Positions 19,902 through 28,713 of a DNA stretch of 64,000 bases are shown here, in pieces. A program made the translations under genes and the position numbers. Under the pieces are notes generated by a model that saw nothing but the letters and a program-made list of their open reading frames with translations, did no database searches and was not told the DNA's origin. Within the stretch, counting starts at the first letter, position 1, and each line of letters starts with the position of its first letter. This DNA is from Chaetoceros tenuissimus (taxonomy: Eukaryota > Bacillariophyta > Thalassiosirophyceae > Chaetocerotales > Chaetocerotaceae), in NCBI GenBank assembly GCA_021927905.1, contig BLLK01000045.1, forward strand, positions 3,038,001 through 3,102,000, given 5' to 3'.

Positions 19902-21614
19902 TTAATTCTTTCTTCTTGCGACTCCTTTCGGCCTCGATCCACGAGACTTCAATGCGTAAACAAATGCTCGAGACCAAGACAAATCCGCATTGCCTCTTTT
20001 GGCACTCTGTATACGTGGGAAAATGAACACAAAAAAGTTGAAGCATCCTTGTAATGGAAACAGTATTCTCGATGTCAAACTCAATCCAAAGCTTGCTTCT
20101 TCATCTGCTAGATTGATTATGGATATAATAAACGGACATATGAACGTAGCCAAGTATGCAAGTGAGTACGCCAGTGCTTTCTGTAGGACCGCTTTGCTTT
20201 GTTTGTTCAATTTCCTGGAACGGGAAGATGATGACGATTGAGATGATGCTGAACTTGACAGACGAAAAAAGTTTCGAAGATTTTGGGAGAGGCTAAACTT
20301 CTCGTTGGACGATTCTGCCTCATCGTTGTTGTTTGAACTCACGGTCGTAGCAGTATTGAGTCTGAGCGTATGGATACCATATCCCTTCATTTTCTTCTCA
20401 TTTTGACGTGCAGTATAATACATGATGCCCATCGTCAAAGCAATCACACAAGGAACAGTAATGTATGGTATAGTCGCAAAGACAAGGAATAGAGTTTTGG
20501 CATCTCTACCTCTTTTGCATTCTAAAAGGTCGCTACTGGCGCATCCAGGTGGATCATCACCAATCGAACAATTGGTATACCCAGCATTGAAAGCTGTCTT
20601 AGCTGCAATGGTAATACCACCAATGAGAGATATCAAGATCGGCACAGCATGCAACCATGGTTCTACGAATTTCTGAATGTAAGCATCTTTCTTGTTATAT
20701 TTGATAATGATCAAATAATACATACACAAAGAACAATTGTACAATTGCGATGCATAAAGACCGAGAAAAAGAATAAAGCCTTGTGCTGTACATGTCGCTG
20801 TGTTTCCACTCGCATTCCAGATATCCTCACTGTAATTCGATGGAACTGGTATGGTAGACAGCATATAGCCAATGCTTGAGAGAATATCTGCAATGCAGAG
20901 TCCGAGCAAGAGTCTATGAAAGGGGGACGTTAATTTGGCATAGGATCTGGCAATCATGACAATGATTGCAACTGTTGCTATGAGAGAAAGGCATGATGAG
21001 ATCGTTTGCAGTATTGACCAAATCATGATAGATTGCTTTGGTGGAAAATCGATTTTGACAGATGTTACTTCTGTTTGTTCTGCTGGCGCTTGAGATTTTA
21101 TTGGACTTGGGGAAAATGTAATCATCACTTCTGGTTCTGATTTTTTTTGGCTTGGAGATGATGTTGTCTTCATCACTTTTGGTCTTTCCCAATATTCCTT
21201 CATCACTTCTGGGGAACTGAGACCTTTACAAATACAGCAATGAATATCTGCACCGTCATAATAAGCATATTCGCAGCCATTTTTTAGGTACCAATCGCAT
21301 CCAACACCATATGTATTCACCCATCCAGGTGTATCTACACAAAGTATGCTTGGCGCAGGTGAAACGCTAGGGGCGGAACTGGGCTTGAATGACATGCTTG
21401 GCGCAGATGAAATACTAGGGGCAGAACTCACGTCGAAACCTTTACAAATACAGCAATGAATATCTGCACCGTAATAATAAGCATATTCCTCGCAGCCATT
21501 TTTTAGGTACCAATCACATCCATCACCATATGTATCCACCCATCCAGGTGTATCTACACATGATAGTCGTGGACCTTGTTCTTCAGTTTTTCTTGCCAAA
21601 GTTGAAAGCCTCAT
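19902..21614 (-). CDS. 7TM receptor-like protein with two Cys-rich ectodomain repeats, 570 aa
   Basis: The N-terminal ~150 residues contain two near-identical Cys-rich modules (CVDTPGWVDTYGDGCDWYLK...HCCICKG and CVDTPGWVNTYGVGCDWYLK...HCCICKG), a stramenopile extracellular module, separated by a Ser/Pro linker (SAPSISSAPSMSFKPS). A second Ser/Pro/Lys linker leads to seven membrane helices (~residues 195-545), including LLLGLCIADILSSIGYML, TCTAQGFILFLGLYASQLYN and ALAYSLAYLATFICPFIISI. Third loop Ser-rich. Same TM pattern as the convergent neighbour (ADIL in TM2, G-N-T-x-T-C before TM3). The ATG at 21614 gives no signal peptide (MRLSTLARKTEEQGPRL), so a first exon may be missing. Probably a surface sensor; ligand unknown. 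Confidence 0.82.
   Translation of the reverse strand: MRLSTLARKTEEQGPRLSCVDTPGWVDTYGDGCDWYLKNGCEEYAYYYGADIHCCICKGFDVSSAPSISSAPSMSFKPSSAPSVSPAPSILCVDTPGWVNTYGVGCDWYLKNGCEYAYYDGADIHCCICKGLSSPEVMKEYWERPKVMKTTSSPSQKKSEPEVMITFSPSPIKSQAPAEQTEVTSVKIDFPPKQSIMIWSILQTISSCLSLIATVAIIVMIARSYAKLTSPFHRLLLGLCIADILSSIGYMLSTIPVPSNYSEDIWNASGNTATCTAQGFILFLGLYASQLYNCSLCMYYLIIIKYNKKDAYIQKFVEPWLHAVPILISLIGGITIAAKTAFNAGYTNCSIGDDPPGCASSDLLECKRGRDAKTLFLVFATIPYITVPCVIALTMGIMYYTARQNEKKMKGYGIHTLRLNTATTVSSNNNDEAESSNEKFSLSQNLRNFFRLSSSASSQSSSSSRSRKLNKQSKAVLQKALAYSLAYLATFICPFIISIINLADEEASFGLSLTSRILFPLQGCFNFFVFIFPRIQSAKRGNADLSWSRAFVYALKSRGSRPKGVARRKN
21230..21560. repeat. Internal direct repeat of ~120 bp in the receptor ectodomain
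   Basis: The two Cys-rich modules (about 21227-21343 and 21440-21560) are almost identical in DNA, differing by a few substitutions and a 3-bp indel. The Ser/Pro linker also repeats internally (GCTTGGCGCAG motif). This points to a recent tandem duplication inside the gene. Confidence 0.8.
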
Positions 21615-22538
21615 ATTCTCAATTCAATCCTTGTTTTTATTGAACAAGAATATATCAAAAAGTATATTGATGAAGATTTACAAATGTTGATGATTGTAAT
21701 GTATAGGTAACCTCACTGAGGGTTTATGGGTTTAGGGGTTACGTAATGAAAAAACTACGTATTGTACAAGCTGTGGTTTCACGATTTTTTATGCTGCCGT
21801 AGATTCGATTCTACGCAAAAACATATGGGTGGAGTCATTTAGGCCTTTTAGGATATTTTTTGCCTACGATGAACCGTACAAATTATAGTATGATGCATAC
21901 CATAATGTAAAACCTTAAATATAAAAATTCAGTTGGATCCCCATCAGACTAAGTATCCTCACCTATTGAAGAAGTTCGGTCTGAAACGGATCCAACTGAA
22001 TTTGTTTATTTATTTTATAGCAATTCTTCGTGTATTTCACCTAGCTTTTCTCATGATGACGTTTCAGTATATTTAGCTGTCAAAGTACAAATTGTACCAA
22101 CTCCGGGTGTTTTTCTACGATATCTACTCGATCCGTGAAACCAGCTTGTATGTTCAATGTTATCTTCAATTTTTATTACTTACGAGTATTGGGCAACTGA
22201 GAAATAATGTCAAATGACAAATTTATGTCACATCTACTCGTATTATTTGTTAGTATGGAAAGTACGAGTATGAACGTACGGTACTGATACAGGTTCCAGT
22301 ACCAACGTCATCAATCCCAAATTCATTCCCCTATTGGACCTGGGACTTTATGCTGAATCTCGAGAACCACAAAAGCACAGAAAACGAAAAAAGAAATGAA
22401 GAAAAAACCTTGAGCTAACTTTCACTTACTACTTATACTCTTTCATTTACTTGTAGATTCAATCACAAGTTTCACAAGTTTCTCTTATTCATCATTTTCA
22501 GCTTTTATTTCATTACATATTTACTCTGTACATACAAC
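21615..22538. promoter_or_regulatory. Divergent 0.9 kb region, 7TM receptor / phosphoserine phosphatase
   Basis: Shared upstream region of two head-to-head genes. It holds the hairpin at 21925..22003 and three TACGAGTA octamers (22181..22188, 22263..22270, and the reverse at 22235..22242) about 270-360 bp before the phosphatase ATG. A small CGTAGA/TCTACG hairpin lies at 21798..21815. Confidence 0.45.
21925..22003. repeat. 79-bp hairpin with perfect 16-bp arms
   Basis: AAATTCAGTTGGATCC at 21925..21940 is exactly complementary to 21988..22003. The arms partly continue inward (CAGAC with GTCTG), leaving a loop of roughly 30 nt. It could be a small MITE relic, a structured RNA or a cruciform. 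No coding sense. Confidence 0.75.
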
Positions 22539-23411
22539 ATGAACACTGCAGCATTCACAGCATTTCGTCGTTGTGGAAACTTGGTATCAAAAAGCCTTTC
22601 TCCATTCACCAAAATGAACACCATGAAACCAATTTCAATGAATACACGATCATTCGCAACTTCTGGAACTGAAATCATGTCCCATTTCAGCGATGTAAAA
22701 CTTGAAGGAAAGAACATTGCAAACGCTATGGAGGCTCTTGCACATGCAGATGCAGTTTGCTTCGATGTAGACTCTACTGTGATTCAAGAGGAGGGCATTG
22801 ACGTCCTTGCTGCTTCCTTAGGAAAAGGTGAAGAGGTCGCAGCATGGACCATGAAGGCTATGGAAGGAGACACCAAGTTCGAAGATGCACTTGCTGCAAG
22901 ACTGGACATTATCAAGCCTTCTCGTCAATCTATCCTTCAATGCCTCGATGATCATCCTCTTCAACTCTCACCGGGTGTTGATAGACTCGTTGAGGTTTTA
23001 ATGGAGAATGGGACTGATGTATACCTTGTCAGTGGAGGATTCCGTATCATGATTGAACCAGTTGCAAAGACATTGGCTATCAGCAAAACAAATATCTATG
23101 CAAATACCATCTTTTTCGATGACAATACTGATCATGGTGAATACACTGGTTTCTGTCGTGATGAACCAACTTCTGCTGACATGGGTAAGCCAAAGGCTGT
23201 ACAAAAGATTATGGATGAGTTTGGTTACAAGACTGTAGTTATGGTTGGAGATGGAGCAACCGATGCTCAAGCGAAGCCGCCTGCTTCTGCATTTATTGGA
23301 TTTGGAGGTGTTGCTGTAAGAGATGCTGTTAGAGAAAAGGCATGTTGGTATGTACATGACTTTCATGCAATGATTAATGTTGTTGAAAAGTTTGGAAAGG
23401 GAATGAAGTAA
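22539..23411 (+). CDS. PSPH: Phosphoserine phosphatase
   Basis: 290-aa HAD-superfamily enzyme that makes the last step of phosphorylated serine synthesis (phosphoserine to serine). Motif I FDVDSTVIQEEGID (nucleophile Asp76, acid Asp78 followed by the E-x-x-D loop typical of SerB/PSPH), motif II YLVSGGF, and motif III/IV VVMVGDGATDAQA are all present with the C1 cap between them. The first ~45 residues (Arg/Ser/Thr-rich, many Met: MNTAAFTAFRRCGNLVSKSL) look like a mitochondrial or other transit peptide; the Met at ~47 would start the core enzyme. Length fits family plus presequence. Convergent with the TPR gene, 128 bp apart. Confidence 0.94.
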   Translation: MNTAAFTAFRRCGNLVSKSLSPFTKMNTMKPISMNTRSFATSGTEIMSHFSDVKLEGKNIANAMEALAHADAVCFDVDSTVIQEEGIDVLAASLGKGEEVAAWTMKAMEGDTKFEDALAARLDIIKPSRQSILQCLDDHPLQLSPGVDRLVEVLMENGTDVYLVSGGFRIMIEPVAKTLAISKTNIYANTIFFDDNTDHGEYTGFCRDEPTSADMGKPKAVQKIMDEFGYKTVVMVGDGATDAQAKPPASAFIGFGGVAVRDAVREKACWYVHDFHAMINVVEKFGKGMK

Positions 23412-23539
23412 ACATTGCAGTATATAAATTATATAAAAAAGAATAGAAAAAAAGTCAAGTGATGCATTTCATAATAGACATCAAAAACTCCATATACGTA
23501 TACACTCCATATAGTACCCTAAACACTCCCATTACTAGC

Positions 23540-24799
23540 TTAGTATGTTTCTCTAAATAGCTCGATCCATTCATCTAGCTTCTTCTCGAGCTCAGTTCGA
23601 AGACCGCCATTTCTAACAAATCGTTCCAACAAATGACGTGCATCTGCAGGAGCACCATCTTCGACAGAGTATTCAGAAATATCATATCCTTCACCAATTT
23701 CATGTGTTCCGTCTACATCATAAAATGTCAACTTTCCTTTGCAAATGTCTCCACTACCCAAAGTCATTTGCCAATGAACACAAACTGTAAACTCGAAAAT
23801 GTATCTCTTTTTACCTCTAACCTTTGCAACTGAAGCATGAGCAGTTCCACCAGCCTTTTTACTCGAAATGAGTTTTGATACATCAATGACCTTGACATGT
23901 GCCTTTGGATCAGGTGATCCCTCTGGAAGTTGATATTCCGCTTCCATAACTTTGTCCTTGACAGATTGAATAGCCCACTCAGTAGTATCCTTTTCTTCCC
24001 ATGTTCCTGCCTTGTTCCAAGCACTGACATCCTTATCCTTGGTAGTTGTATTAGTAGGAATCTGTGCAGGATCCAAACGTTTCGGAGTAATATCTCCAAT
24101 CAATTTCTTTTCTTCTTCCGTTTGTTCATGATGAAAGAATGATGTTTTCTTTCCATTCACAATTTTGTATCCACGTACATGATCTGATTTTGAAAATTCT
24201 CCCGAAGCATCAGCCGAATCACTAGTGGAACTCACAGAAGTACTGGTTGACTTTGGAACGTCCGTCTTTTTCACAGGCAAAGGAGGAAGTTCTGGTTCTT
24301 GATCCTTTTCTTCTTCTCTTCGCTTGGCTTCTTCTATATCCTTGACAAGTTGCTGTTCAGCTTTTTTCAATTCCTTCTTGAGTGCTTTATTCTCTACATC
24401 CAGTTTCAAGGCATTTTTATATGCATCAATTGCTTCTTGTGTCTTTTTCAAAGCCGTGGAAGCTTGTCCTAATCTCCAAAATCCCTTGACATATGTTGCA
24501 TCGAGACATGTGGCAGAAGTAGCATCTTCATGGGATTCCTTTGCATTGTTCATTTGTAAATGACAAAGGGAGCGGTTGGAGTGCAAGACTGCCAAATCTT
24601 TGTCGTTGGATTTTTCGAGTGATGACATTGTCTCGATTGCTTTGGAGTATAAATCTTTGCCATGTGGAAAGCTTCCCGATGTGACGGAGGCTCTTCCTCT
24701 ACGTTTGAGCTCTTCAACGAGCGCAAGCTTTTCAGCATCTGTAGAAGGAGTTGCCAAGAGTACGTCGTTGTGTGGAGAGAAGCCAGAGGAGAGAACCAT
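23540..24799 (-). CDS. TPR protein with AHA1-like (Hsp90 ATPase activator) N-domain
   Basis: 419 aa from the ATG at 24799 (the frame upstream starts at TTG). Residues ~15-145 hold three TPR motifs (GRASVTSGSFPHGKDLYSKA; HSNRSLCHLQMNNAKESHED; GFWRLGQASTALKKTQEAID) of the kind that clamps the C-terminal EEVD of Hsp70/Hsp90. A charged, Ser-rich linker follows. The C-terminal ~160 residues match the Aha1 N-terminal domain: SAWNKAGTWEEKDTTEWA, VKVIDVSKLISSKKAGG, ASVAKVRGKKRYIFEFTV, LTFYDVDG. Aha1 normally pairs this domain with an AHSA1 C-domain and has no TPR, so this is a different arrangement: an Hsp90 co-chaperone by inference. Head-to-head with the uronate fusion gene. Confidence 0.88.
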   Translation of the reverse strand: MVLSSGFSPHNDVLLATPSTDAEKLALVEELKRRGRASVTSGSFPHGKDLYSKAIETMSSLEKSNDKDLAVLHSNRSLCHLQMNNAKESHEDATSATCLDATYVKGFWRLGQASTALKKTQEAIDAYKNALKLDVENKALKKELKKAEQQLVKDIEEAKRREEEKDQEPELPPLPVKKTDVPKSTSTSVSSTSDSADASGEFSKSDHVRGYKIVNGKKTSFFHHEQTEEEKKLIGDITPKRLDPAQIPTNTTTKDKDVSAWNKAGTWEEKDTTEWAIQSVKDKVMEAEYQLPEGSPDPKAHVKVIDVSKLISSKKAGGTAHASVAKVRGKKRYIFEFTVCVHWQMTLGSGDICKGKLTFYDVDGTHEIGEGYDISEYSVEDGAPADARHLLERFVRNGGLRTELEKKLDEWIELFRETY

Positions 24800-25404
24800 G
24801 TTTCGTAGTTTTGAATGAATTAGGTGCAAATGCTATGGAAATGATAAGTTCCAAAGAAGAAAAATGGAGAGTGAAAAAGATAAAGAGGAAAAGGCGATCT
24901 TCGAAGAAGAAAAAATGAATGGCAGGAGCAGCCAATGACCTAGCTAGAAACGTAGCCAAGTAAAGACATAGCCAGATAAAGCGGTAATTGTTCGCGCATT
25001 TTGTTTTGAGAACCCCCTCCTCAAAAAACATCAAGTTGATCTCAAGGAAAGAAAATCTTTTTCATTAAAAGTTCTTCATCACCGAACTCTGATATAGCTT
25101 CTAATTCAAAGCGAGTTCCAGATTACAGGTCTTCGAAATTAGTCGAAGGTAAGATAGCTTGTGCTGTTGAAAAGAGGCTGGGAAGCGAGACTATCTTTCA
25201 GCTTGATCTTTCTCAGCCAACTCGCTTGATGTCGATTGCACCTTCTTGTTGGTGCAATTTCATGCTTGATTCGGTTCTTCGTCTTTCTTTTCATCATGAG
25301 TTTTGAAATTAAACTTTTATACTTGAGTACATTTCTCATGATATATTCTTTTTCAAAATACAACAGGGTTGAATCTACAATTTACAATTAGATACAAATA
25401 AATC
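24800..25404. promoter_or_regulatory. Divergent region, TPR-AHA1 / uronate fusion
   Basis: About 600 bp shared upstream region. Short minus frames here (25139-25363; upstream part of 24732-25034) are not protein-like. Confidence 0.35.
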
Positions 25405-28400
25405 ATGACATCATCACTATTCTCTACCGACAAGACACAGATTGACAGCATCTGCATCGGATCAGGTCGCTTCCTACGAGCTGTACTCGTACCAGCCCTC
25501 ATAGCATCCAACATGAAACCAATCATTGTACAGACAAGAGGAACATCCTTTATGAAGTACTGTCAATCACGATGTCCTTCTAGTGGCTCTTTTGATTACT
25601 TGACATATGAAGTAGATACGGTAGAATTTGATGGGAAGACAGTGACACAAGAAATTAAATGCTATGGGGCATCTTCATTAGGTACACAAGAAGGAAAACA
25701 AGATGTGATGAATTTGATTCAGGACATGAATGACATCAAATTGATTGGAGTAGGAGTTACGGAAGCTGGACTTGCAAATTCTTCTACACAAGCTGTTTTG
25801 GATTTGTATGAGATTTTATCCTTGATTGCAACACGAATGTTACAAAATGAATTGAAATGTAGTAATCCCAATGGAAAGCTTTGTGTTGTGAATACAGATA
25901 ATGTATCGTACAATGGTGATACTATTCGGAAGTTTATGATGGAATTGGTTGCCAAAAGTGGAAATGAGGATTTGGAAATCTTTTTCAAGGATATGATTGT
26001 CTTCCATAATAGTATGGTGGATCGAATTACATCGCAAAGAGAAGGGTCCAATGGCCTTGTACCGAGAGCAGAACCTACGCCTGCAAAGGCATTGGTCATT
26101 GAGGATTTAGGAGCGGATCTTCCAGTAGAATTATTGGATGAAAATATTCAAAATGATTATGGAGTTGTTGTTAGATCTCAAGCTGGACAATTGGATGCGG
26201 ATATTGCTTTGAAATTAAGAGTTGCAAATGGAACCCATACTGCTGCGGCACATGTCATGGCATTGTGTAAGCTTTTAATGACAGACGTATTATCTACTCC
26301 AGATGGAGAGGCAAACCACGAGAATGCAAAGCTTTTGATGAAATATTTGGATTCATTCTTCCATGATCAGATTTGCAAGGGAGTAGTTGTGACACAATCC
26401 TTCAGTGCAACTGCAGATGATGCAGAATATGTTTACAAAGATTGGAGAGCTAGATTAATTCACGCCTACTTTGGTCTTTCTACTTTTTTCATTACTCAGA
26501 ATGGGGCAGCAAAAGGAGGTATCCGCATTGCACCGACTGTCGCAGACCTTGTACGAAGCGGCAAACAAGTATCATGTTCTACTATTTTCTCATTGGCAGC
26601 TATTCTTCGTTTCTTTACTCCTGCGCAACCAGGATCTGCGAAAAACGGTATCTATAGAGGTTGGTTGGATGGAGCTAATCGAAACTCTGTAAATATTGAA
26701 AAGCCAACAAATGGGAACAAATCTGCAACTGTATATGCAGATGGTCTATCATATGATTTAGAAAACGGCTGGTATGAATTTAGATGTGGATGTAACATTA
26801 TTGAAGAGAGTTTGTTTAGTGAAGAAAAACCTCTACCTGAACTACTTGGTTCTTTTCCTACAACTCAGCAACCAGCCTACTATGAAAAGATTGTATCTGC
26901 TTATCTTATGAAGGAAGATGGTGGAGATCTTTCCAGTATCGCAAATCATCCATGCACTAAACATGCATATGCAACAATTGTCAAAGCCATCTCTTCAGTC
27001 TATGCAAGGATGATTGCAGGCGATGGAATGCTTGACATTCTTCGTGGTATGTCCTTGGAGGATAATTGTGAAGTTCTGTTGGACGGCCCTCTCGTGCATG
27101 ACGATTTGAGACCATTGAAATATCAAACGCCTGCCATATCCGATAATAGTCAGCTTTTAAAGGTATCTATTGGAGATGATCATGAGGCAATTAGAGCTCT
27201 TGTCTATTCTGAGGTTGCCTCGACAATTGCGATTGATTTGCATACACATCTTCTGCCTCCTACACACGGTGCCCTTTGTTTGTATGGTATTGATGAATTA
27301 TTGACTTATCATTACCTTGTCGCTGAATACTTTATGACAGCACCTCCGTCGGTGACTCCTGAGAAATTCTATTCTTTATCTAAACAGAAACAAGCTGATA
27401 TGATTTGGAAAGCTTTGTTCGTTGATGCGACACCAATTTCTGAGGCATGCAAAGGTGTGGTTACCACTCTAGAGTCATTGGGGTTGAAGGAAGAACTACA
27501 AACACGCGATTTGGAGGGCATCCGAAAATACTTCCGTCAGTATCGCGATGAAGGTATAGATGGGGCTGAGAAGTATAGTTCTCTTGCCTACGAAAAGGCA
27601 GGAATAAGCTATGCTGTAATGACGAATATTCCATTTGATCCTTTGGAAGCAGCTCATTGGAAACCGAAACCAAAAGACTATTCAAAAAACTATAGATCAG
27701 CTTTGAGAGTAGACCCATTGCTAGCTGGTGATACAAAAACAGTTATGAATGCTCTTGCAGCATCTGGTTACGATAAAACAATTGAGGGGGCAAAACAATA
27801 TCTTCATGACTGGATTGACATTATGAAACCGGAATACATGATGGCATCTACTCCTCATAACTTTGTATTTGATGGTGACATTGAACCATCTATGAAGAAA
27901 ATCAAAAGAGGAGTAAATGAAGAAGCCATGAAAGAACCTTTTGCATTCACCGACATGACTAACAGTAATTGTGATACTACCTGCGAAGCTACAGATGGTT
28001 TAGCAAGTGTTATTAACGAAAATCACGACTTTCTTTCAGAAGTTTTGATGAAAGTTTGCGAAGAGAGAGACTTGCCCATTGCTCTAAAGATTGGAGCGCA
28101 CAGAAATTTGAATCCAGAGTTGCGTCAAGCAGGCGACGGAGTAGTAGCGTTTGCAGATGCATCTATGCTTGCGAGGCTTTGCAGTACGTTTCCGAAAGTA
28201 AGATTTTTGGCTACATTTCTTTCGAGAACCAATCAGCATGAGGCATGCGTCATTGCAAATAAATTCAGTAACCTTCACATCTATGGCTGTTGGTGGTATT
28301 GCAACAACCCTTCCATCATTGAAGAAATAACTAAGATGCGAGTAGAGATGTTGAGCACAGCATTTACAGCACAGCACTCCGACTGTAGAGTATTAGATCA

Positions 28401-28572
28401 ATTACTCTACAAATGGCCTCATTCCAGGGCAGTTATAGCAAATGTACTGTCAAAAGAATACATCAAATTGATTGAATCTGGATGGTCAATGACTAGAGCT
28501 GATCTTAGACGTGATGTGAAAAACTTGTTTGGTGGTAGTTATGAAAAGTTCATGGCAAAAAGCTTTGTCTAG
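25405..28572 (+). CDS. Fused uronate (fructuronate/tagaturonate) reductase and glucuronate isomerase
   Basis: Single-exon 1055-aa protein with two enzymes in one chain. Residues ~10-500 are a long-chain mannitol-dehydrogenase-family reductase (UxuB/UxaB type): dinucleotide-binding start ICIGSGRFLRAV, VVNTDNVSYNGD, and the signature FHNSMVDRIT (~199-208); substrate-site GTHTAAAHVM follows. Residues ~605-1055 are a glucuronate isomerase (UxaC type, amidohydrolase fold): metal-binding DLHTHLLPP (~609), GIDELLTYHYLVAEYF, ALKIGAHRNLNP, WWYCNNPSIIEEI. In bacteria these are separate proteins catalysing consecutive steps: glucuronate to fructuronate (UxaC) and fructuronate to mannonate (UxuB). Fusion suggests channelling in uronate breakdown. 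No targeting peptide, so probably cytosolic. Reaction direction and exact substrates are inferred. Confidence 0.9.
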   Translation: MTSSLFSTDKTQIDSICIGSGRFLRAVLVPALIASNMKPIIVQTRGTSFMKYCQSRCPSSGSFDYLTYEVDTVEFDGKTVTQEIKCYGASSLGTQEGKQDVMNLIQDMNDIKLIGVGVTEAGLANSSTQAVLDLYEILSLIATRMLQNELKCSNPNGKLCVVNTDNVSYNGDTIRKFMMELVAKSGNEDLEIFFKDMIVFHNSMVDRITSQREGSNGLVPRAEPTPAKALVIEDLGADLPVELLDENIQNDYGVVVRSQAGQLDADIALKLRVANGTHTAAAHVMALCKLLMTDVLSTPDGEANHENAKLLMKYLDSFFHDQICKGVVVTQSFSATADDAEYVYKDWRARLIHAYFGLSTFFITQNGAAKGGIRIAPTVADLVRSGKQVSCSTIFSLAAILRFFTPAQPGSAKNGIYRGWLDGANRNSVNIEKPTNGNKSATVYADGLSYDLENGWYEFRCGCNIIEESLFSEEKPLPELLGSFPTTQQPAYYEKIVSAYLMKEDGGDLSSIANHPCTKHAYATIVKAISSVYARMIAGDGMLDILRGMSLEDNCEVLLDGPLVHDDLRPLKYQTPAISDNSQLLKVSIGDDHEAIRALVYSEVASTIAIDLHTHLLPPTHGALCLYGIDELLTYHYLVAEYFMTAPPSVTPEKFYSLSKQKQADMIWKALFVDATPISEACKGVVTTLESLGLKEELQTRDLEGIRKYFRQYRDEGIDGAEKYSSLAYEKAGISYAVMTNIPFDPLEAAHWKPKPKDYSKNYRSALRVDPLLAGDTKTVMNALAASGYDKTIEGAKQYLHDWIDIMKPEYMMASTPHNFVFDGDIEPSMKKIKRGVNEEAMKEPFAFTDMTNSNCDTTCEATDGLASVINENHDFLSEVLMKVCEERDLPIALKIGAHRNLNPELRQAGDGVVAFADASMLARLCSTFPKVRFLATFLSRTNQHEACVIANKFSNLHIYGCWWYCNNPSIIEEITKMRVEMLSTAFTAQHSDCRVLDQLLYKWPHSRAVIANVLSKEYIKLIESGWSMTRADLRRDVKNLFGGSYEKFMAKSFV

Positions 28573-28713
28573 AGAACTAGAAGAATAGAGTCAAACCATT
28601 GATTTTAATATTTCATGATAATTATTTTCAATATATTCATTATTTTTTTTACATTTCACTTGTTTGAGTTTAAGAGGTAGTGCCACTATGTCGCAAAGAG
28701 AGAGCTACAAAGC

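Noticed and set aside
21798-21815. CGTAGA-TTCGAT-TCTACG resembling a tRNA T-arm
   Set aside because: No acceptor stem, D-arm or anticodon arm upstream; just a short hairpin.
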